From assembly GCA_905221605.1 (NCBI GenBank), contig CAJNDS010002191.1:141196-186195 (forward strand): 45,000 bases of DNA, given 5' to 3'. How positions within the stretch are numbered: position 1 is the first letter of the stretch; each line of letters begins with the position of its first letter. Made by a program: the position numbers and the translations under genes. Shown in pieces: positions 40,771 to 45,000 of this stretch. Below the pieces are notes generated by a model. That model searched no databases. It was given only the letters and a program-made list of their open reading frames with translations, and was not told the DNA's origin. The DNA is from Symbiodinium natans (taxonomy: Eukaryota > Sar > Dinophyceae > Suessiales > Symbiodiniaceae).

Positions 40771-41725
40771 AGAACGGACGCTCTCTGTGAGCATATTCGA
40801 CAGCAGGAAAGCACTCGGCATTTGTGGTTGCATGAAGCTGCATGCGCACAGGCAGTTTTTCAGAAGAAGACCCCCTGCATGCTTCTACACGTGTGTGGCT
40901 ATGTAGCATGCTGAACCCAACATGTCGCGAGGCCTTGTCAGGCAAAAAGTCCCAGAAAGTCTTCCAGTCTCCATCTGCAGGTCGGAAACCCACAATAAGG
41001 ACTGGACATCTGCAAGTGGAGATGAGCAAGAATCAGAGCCAGAGCACCTACGTAATCGGTGGCCATCTTGTGCGCTTTTGGGTCGTAACCTGGGAAAGCA
41101 TGTTGCTCAAGAGCTCAAGCGGCGAGTTTTTTTGCCTGCACTGCTGCAGCCATGCCTAAGAATCCGGGACTTCGGCATGGCTGCGCAGGCATCACAGGAC
41201 CCACATCCTCGGCTAGGACAGGTTGGACACATTCCCCCGTTTTTTTCGGAGCCTCGAAGCCGAGCCGGGCACATGCGCCTGGACGGCGCCGCCCATGTCC
41301 TGGGCCTCCATCTTTGCGAAGGGCCGCACAGAGCCCGCCCTGTCGTCCCTCTGTGGTTTTCCGTGCACTCTGGCAACCCTTATTTTTTGTAGGGTTTTTA
41401 GGTGTTGAGGCGTTGGTTGCTACTCTGGTAATTACGGAGGGTGTACTCACCCCTTCACATCTGAGGCATGCGAAGTCTGATCGACAGGTCTAAAAGCACA
41501 GCAAAAGCTGCGAACAACAATCACATGTGGCTGCGAACCGTTGCCGAACAGCTCAAGTGCAGACATCACAAAGTCACAACAGGAGCCCCGGTTTGTTTTG
41601 GAGCCCGCCGTTTGCGACATGTTGCTATCTACGCAAGCGATCCTGGGTGCGAGGTCGCCAGGCGCTAGAGGCCCATGGCAGGGATCGCCTTCAGAAGCTC
41701 TAGGAATCCATGCTTCCCCGATATT

Positions 41726-42591
41726 CTAGGCCTTCGCTGAAGCTCCGAAATCCGAGCTGCCGGCAACAAGCCCGAAGACAACAGTGGTCAAGGAGCAGGC
41801 CAGAAGTATGGCACCAAAGCGGTCCGCAAACTCCTGAGCATTTTCTGCTATCCCCTACTGTAGAAATATGACCGACTGCACGCCTTGGTAGGGGAGGACT
41901 TCCTCGCTCGCTCTTGGCTGCTGGTCGCTGCACAAAAGACAACCTAGAGCGACCAACATCAGTCCTCAACTCGGACGTGCTGCGTGCCTTGGCAATGGAG
42001 CTGACAGTGCATGGAGCCAAATCACAGAAGCACGGCCCCAGAATTTGATGCCCAGAAACCCCCAGATTTGAAGATGCGGTTCCTCTTCCATTGCTTGGTG
42101 CACGCATGGAAGAGCAGCGTTAAAGAGGCAAATCCAACCTGAGTTTGCTGAATGTCTGGAGGTAACAGCGAAGGGACAATACTTTGATATGGCAAGTGGC
42201 CACAAGGCCGCAGAGATCTGTTGCAGCGGATGAAGAAGAGGCAATCATGACCTTAGACAAAGGAACAAGTAGTTCAGAAGATGCGGTCATAAGATGCTCA
42301 GGCAGTCCACAACCACCAACACATTCAGTCCAAGCCAGGCACAGCAGCGGTTGCCGCAAAAACTGTCGACAGCTTCGCCTCAACGCGGCAACGCTGCCAA
42401 TTCAAGCATTTGCGGGACGGCAGCACAAGCAGCACGGGTGAACTGAAAGGCTTCCAAGCGGCCCAATGAATAAAGGTTCTCTCTGTCGAGAACCACACCT
42501 GGCTGCGGTGCTGCCACTCTACTCCAACGGCCGAAGCACTCGATGCACACCACCAGCTGGGGGCCTTCGGTTCCACCTTCACGGTCGGCAT
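41726..42591 (-). CDS. VTC1-like (DUF202) small membrane protein
   Basis: A small protein of the vacuolar transporter chaperone type, which in other eukaryotes belongs to the membrane complex that makes polyphosphate and moves it into acidic vacuoles. A candidate ATG at 42,591 starts MPTVKVEPK. A 66-base GC-AG intron (42,564-42,499) then joins VWFSTERTFIHWA, restoring the family signature VKVEPKVWFSTERTFIHWA (compare the usual pattern KVEPKxxFANERTFxxW). A later piece reads ASLTLLFHACTKQWKRNR (about 42,145-42,090). The last exon reads FADRFGAILLACSLTTVV and a final helix, with a TAG stop at 41,726. The middle helix between 42,460 and 42,150 was not placed with confidence. VTC1 versus the DUF202 end of a larger VTC protein cannot be decided, but no SPX or catalytic domain is visible upstream. 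Confidence 0.7.
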
Positions 42592-43089
42592 GGATGAATT
42601 GCCTTCAAGAACTCTGCCGGAAGTAAGGCGCACTGGACCACTGCAAAGTGACAGAATCTTGCCGCACGATGCATGTAAAAACTGGGCATCCTGGCAGCAA
42701 CGTTATCAATCCAACCAATCCGCCATCAAGACATCTGTGTACACCCAGCCATCTCGAGCTGAAATGTCCGCGCTGTCGCTTGCGCTCACGCTTGCTGCGA
42801 TGCTGCTCGTGTGTTGTTCTACCAAGTCCCTCGAAACACCTAGGACCTACATAAGAAGATGTTAGCGATTACCAGTCCTCGAAAAGCACTCCGACTCAGC
42901 AACATCCGATGACAACATTTTTGCACGTTGCGCGGAAGCGAACCCAAGTCAAACAAACACAAACCGTTTCGAGACTCAAAATACACGGCAAGCACTTTGC
43001 CGAGTGACACCGCGCAGCTTTGCTGTCGGGGTGTGCCTTGGTTTCGAAAAGACGGGGTGGGAACGGAATGCCCAAAAATGGCCCCCAAG

Positions 43090-44935
43090 TCACACTTCAA
43101 CCAAATCCTCCTCCTCCTCCTGTTGCTTGCTGACCTTCCCCGAAGGCGATTCATGCAACTCGCCTTTATGTGCTATGCCGGCTATGATGGCTGCCTTGAA
43201 TGGATTGCGACCAAACAGGGCACGAACGATCGGGGCACCGACTACAGGAACCTGAGCCACACGTCCAGGTCCGGCTGCTGCCAGCAAAACGATCACGGAG
43301 TTCACACCAAACACGTAGAAGACTTCATAAGATGGGCCTTGGAAGAGGCCGCTGTACGTTAGTACAACAGGCACGACCACGAGGGCCTCAAGTCTTTCTG
43401 CAAAGGCCTTCCGATGAGCAGGCCCAAAAACAAAGAGCGTGTAGAAGGTCACTGCCTCCAAGGCAGCTCCCACAAACACCAACCAGCGCAGCCCATCTGC
43501 CATCTCCTCGTAGTCATGGCGCAAGATTCGGCCAATCCAGATCTGGTTTGTATTGGTGACCCACCAGAGTACACTGAGAACAAAGAGGCTGCGGCTCCAA
43601 GTTGAGATGTCCCCAAGGGCCCCGGTGCGCCGCGTGATCTCCTGGAGGTCCTTGGCGAACACATTCATGTCCAATAGCACCCGCACGGCATGGTCCACCT
43701 CACGCTCCTGGCCCTCGATAGCCCGGATCTCCTAGTGATCTGGGAAAGAGCTCTGCTTTGAAGCACTTGCGAGCTCATTTCTCGTGGGGGGGACGCTGAC
43801 AGGGACCTGACGATCTGAAACCATGTGAAAACCTCTGAACCCTCTGCCCAACTTACCCAACGAGTATCCAGAATCAGTCCTTGCGGATCCGCTCCGCGTC
43901 GGCGGCGTTGGCGCTCTTAGCAGCCTCGATGCCCTCAAAGCCAGACTTTAGCTGGCTGGTCTGTCGCCTTCCGTCCAAAGCCAGCAAGCGATCCATTTCT
44001 AGTCCGGCCATGAAGAAAACTGCCACGGTCATGAAGATCATGTTGTTTGACCTCTTGAAACCCTTCCGATATGATAGGCTTATGCGATACATGGCAAACA
44101 CCGCACCGCAGACATATATAGCCACCTGGAGCAGTTTCCAGTCATGCCTGTTGGTCTTGTACAAGAAGGTGAGGAAGATGAGGCAAGCCAGGCCACTGAA
44201 AAGCCCAACCTGTTCCACACGCTTGATCTGATCCGCCGAGTCTGTGGTCGCCTGGCTCATGATCAGGAAGCCTAATCCGTGGAAGGCCATGCCAGCAAAA
44301 ACGGTACGGAGCACTCGGGGCCAGAAGTGTGGGATTGGCGACAGGGCAGTACGGATCGGTTTCTCCAGGCGGAAGGCTAAAAAAGCTTCGTACACGCACC
44401 AGACTCGTGTGTAGATGGATGTTGTCTTGTTGGGGACGACCAGCATTTCCTTTGCTGCGGTGAGAGCTTTGGCAAAGGGTGACTCAGAGGGAGACGTGAT
44501 CAGGTCCCCGATGTCCAAATTCTGTGGATTGGAGAGAAAACAAACATAAGCAGCATTTGCACCAGTTGGCCAAGAGTTGGAAACTTTGTCCACAAACTCG
44601 AAAATGCCTTCGGCCCATGCATGTGTGATGAAGAGGTCACAACTTATGCCCTTGGGATGCTTCATGAGTGCCCAGCTGACATTACCGGCTCGCCTTGTCA
44701 GAACTTTGATGTATTGTTCCGTTACGGAGTACATCGATGGGCCCTTGACAACATCCGCAGGATCGAACGGATCCAAGTCTGTGGGCTTGATACGGCCGTC
44801 GGCAACCGCCTTTGAAACTAGACGCCGAAACTGGAGCAAATCGTCCAGTGTCCTTGGCTTGTCGACATTGTTTTTTTGGTATCTTAAAAACTGGAGTTCA
44901 GCAATCTGCCCCTGCCTGCTCTTAAAATAAAACAT
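43090..44935 (-). CDS. TIR-like domain fused to a multi-pass membrane region
   Basis: At least two exons; the upstream end is cut by the window or lies in an earlier exon. Exon 1 (44,935-43,880) begins with a charged segment, then CDLFITHAWAEGIFEFVDKV, AAYVCFLSNPQNLDIGDLI, KEMLVVPNKT and YTRVWCVYEAFLAF, a strand/helix order that resembles TIR-type folds with a conserved W-C-x-Y-E. About four hydrophobic segments follow (VLRTVFAGMAFHGLGFLIM, LFSGLACLIFLTFLY, VAIYVCGAVFAMYRI, MIFMTVAVFFMAGLEM). Exon 2 (43,731-43,090) adds RSLFVLSVLWWV, LVFVGAALEAVTFYTLFVFG and VVVPVVLTYSGLF, then an acidic tail and a stop. The 148-base intron starts GACTGA and ends CTAG, a GA-AG intron, joining IRK to EIRAIEGQE in frame. 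I recall this as a large dinoflagellate family of unknown role; the TIR link is inference. Confidence 0.72.
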
Positions 44936-45000
44936 GCTTCAGCTAAGCCGGGTTTCACACCCCACTTGTGCATGTCCACTGTCCTGTGGAGAGAGGCTCC

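Overview
This window looks like nuclear DNA of a dinoflagellate. Six independent observations point that way. Every gene I can reconstruct lies on the minus strand, as in the one-way gene arrays of dinoflagellate chromosomes. The genes are cut into many short exons, and several introns whose ends can be placed exactly begin with GC or GA instead of GT while ending in AG. Interstitial TTTAGGG telomere-type repeats occur at three places. A cox1-like fragment has the protist/alveolate type of mitochondrial sequence. A RING/zinc-ribbon/reverse-transcriptase retroelement of a kind I recall from dinoflagellate genomes is present as broken copies. Low-complexity and minisatellite DNA fills the introns and intergenic space. 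The species cannot be fixed from sequence alone; a suessialean or prorocentroid would fit.

Layout, left to right. 1.36-5.46 kb: 3' part of an ankyrin-repeat plus ADP-ribosyltransferase (tankyrase/PARP-like) gene, with minisatellites in an intron. 5.5-9.4 kb: mostly repeats, including a long CA tract, a 26-bp minisatellite and trinucleotide tracts, with one uncertain exon. 9.4-15.6 kb: a large surface protein with SBBP-type beta-propeller repeats, a Ser/Thr-rich mucin-like stalk, a GPS autoproteolysis motif and several membrane helices; one intron is full of purine/pyrimidine tracts. 16.6-19.7 kb: a multi-exon alpha/beta-hydrolase-like protein. 19.9-22.1 kb: an unrecognised multi-exon membrane protein with a telomere-repeat block between its exons. 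23.4-25.4 kb: an AT-rich island with a degenerate, colinear mitochondrial cox1 copy that ends at a 14-bp tandem repeat. 25.4-30.3 kb: a GC-rich block of two broken retroelement copies separated and flanked by arrays of a 42-bp repeat. 30.3-33.5 kb: no supportable gene, one more copy of the 26-bp minisatellite. 33.5-40.8 kb: an acyl-activating enzyme (ANL superfamily, oxalate-CoA ligase/AAE3-like) in about twenty small exons, with an uninterrupted pentatricopeptide-repeat (PPR) gene inside one of its introns. 41.7-42.6 kb: a small VTC1-like (DUF202) membrane protein. 43.1-44.9 kb: a TIR-like domain joined to a multi-pass membrane region.

The genes do not form an obvious pathway. They seem to be unrelated genes read in one direction, separated by transposon, organelle-derived and satellite DNA. 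Exon boundaries are given as exact only where both sides restore a family motif in frame; all others are approximate. I found no tRNA, rRNA, CRISPR array or recognisable spliced-leader relict.
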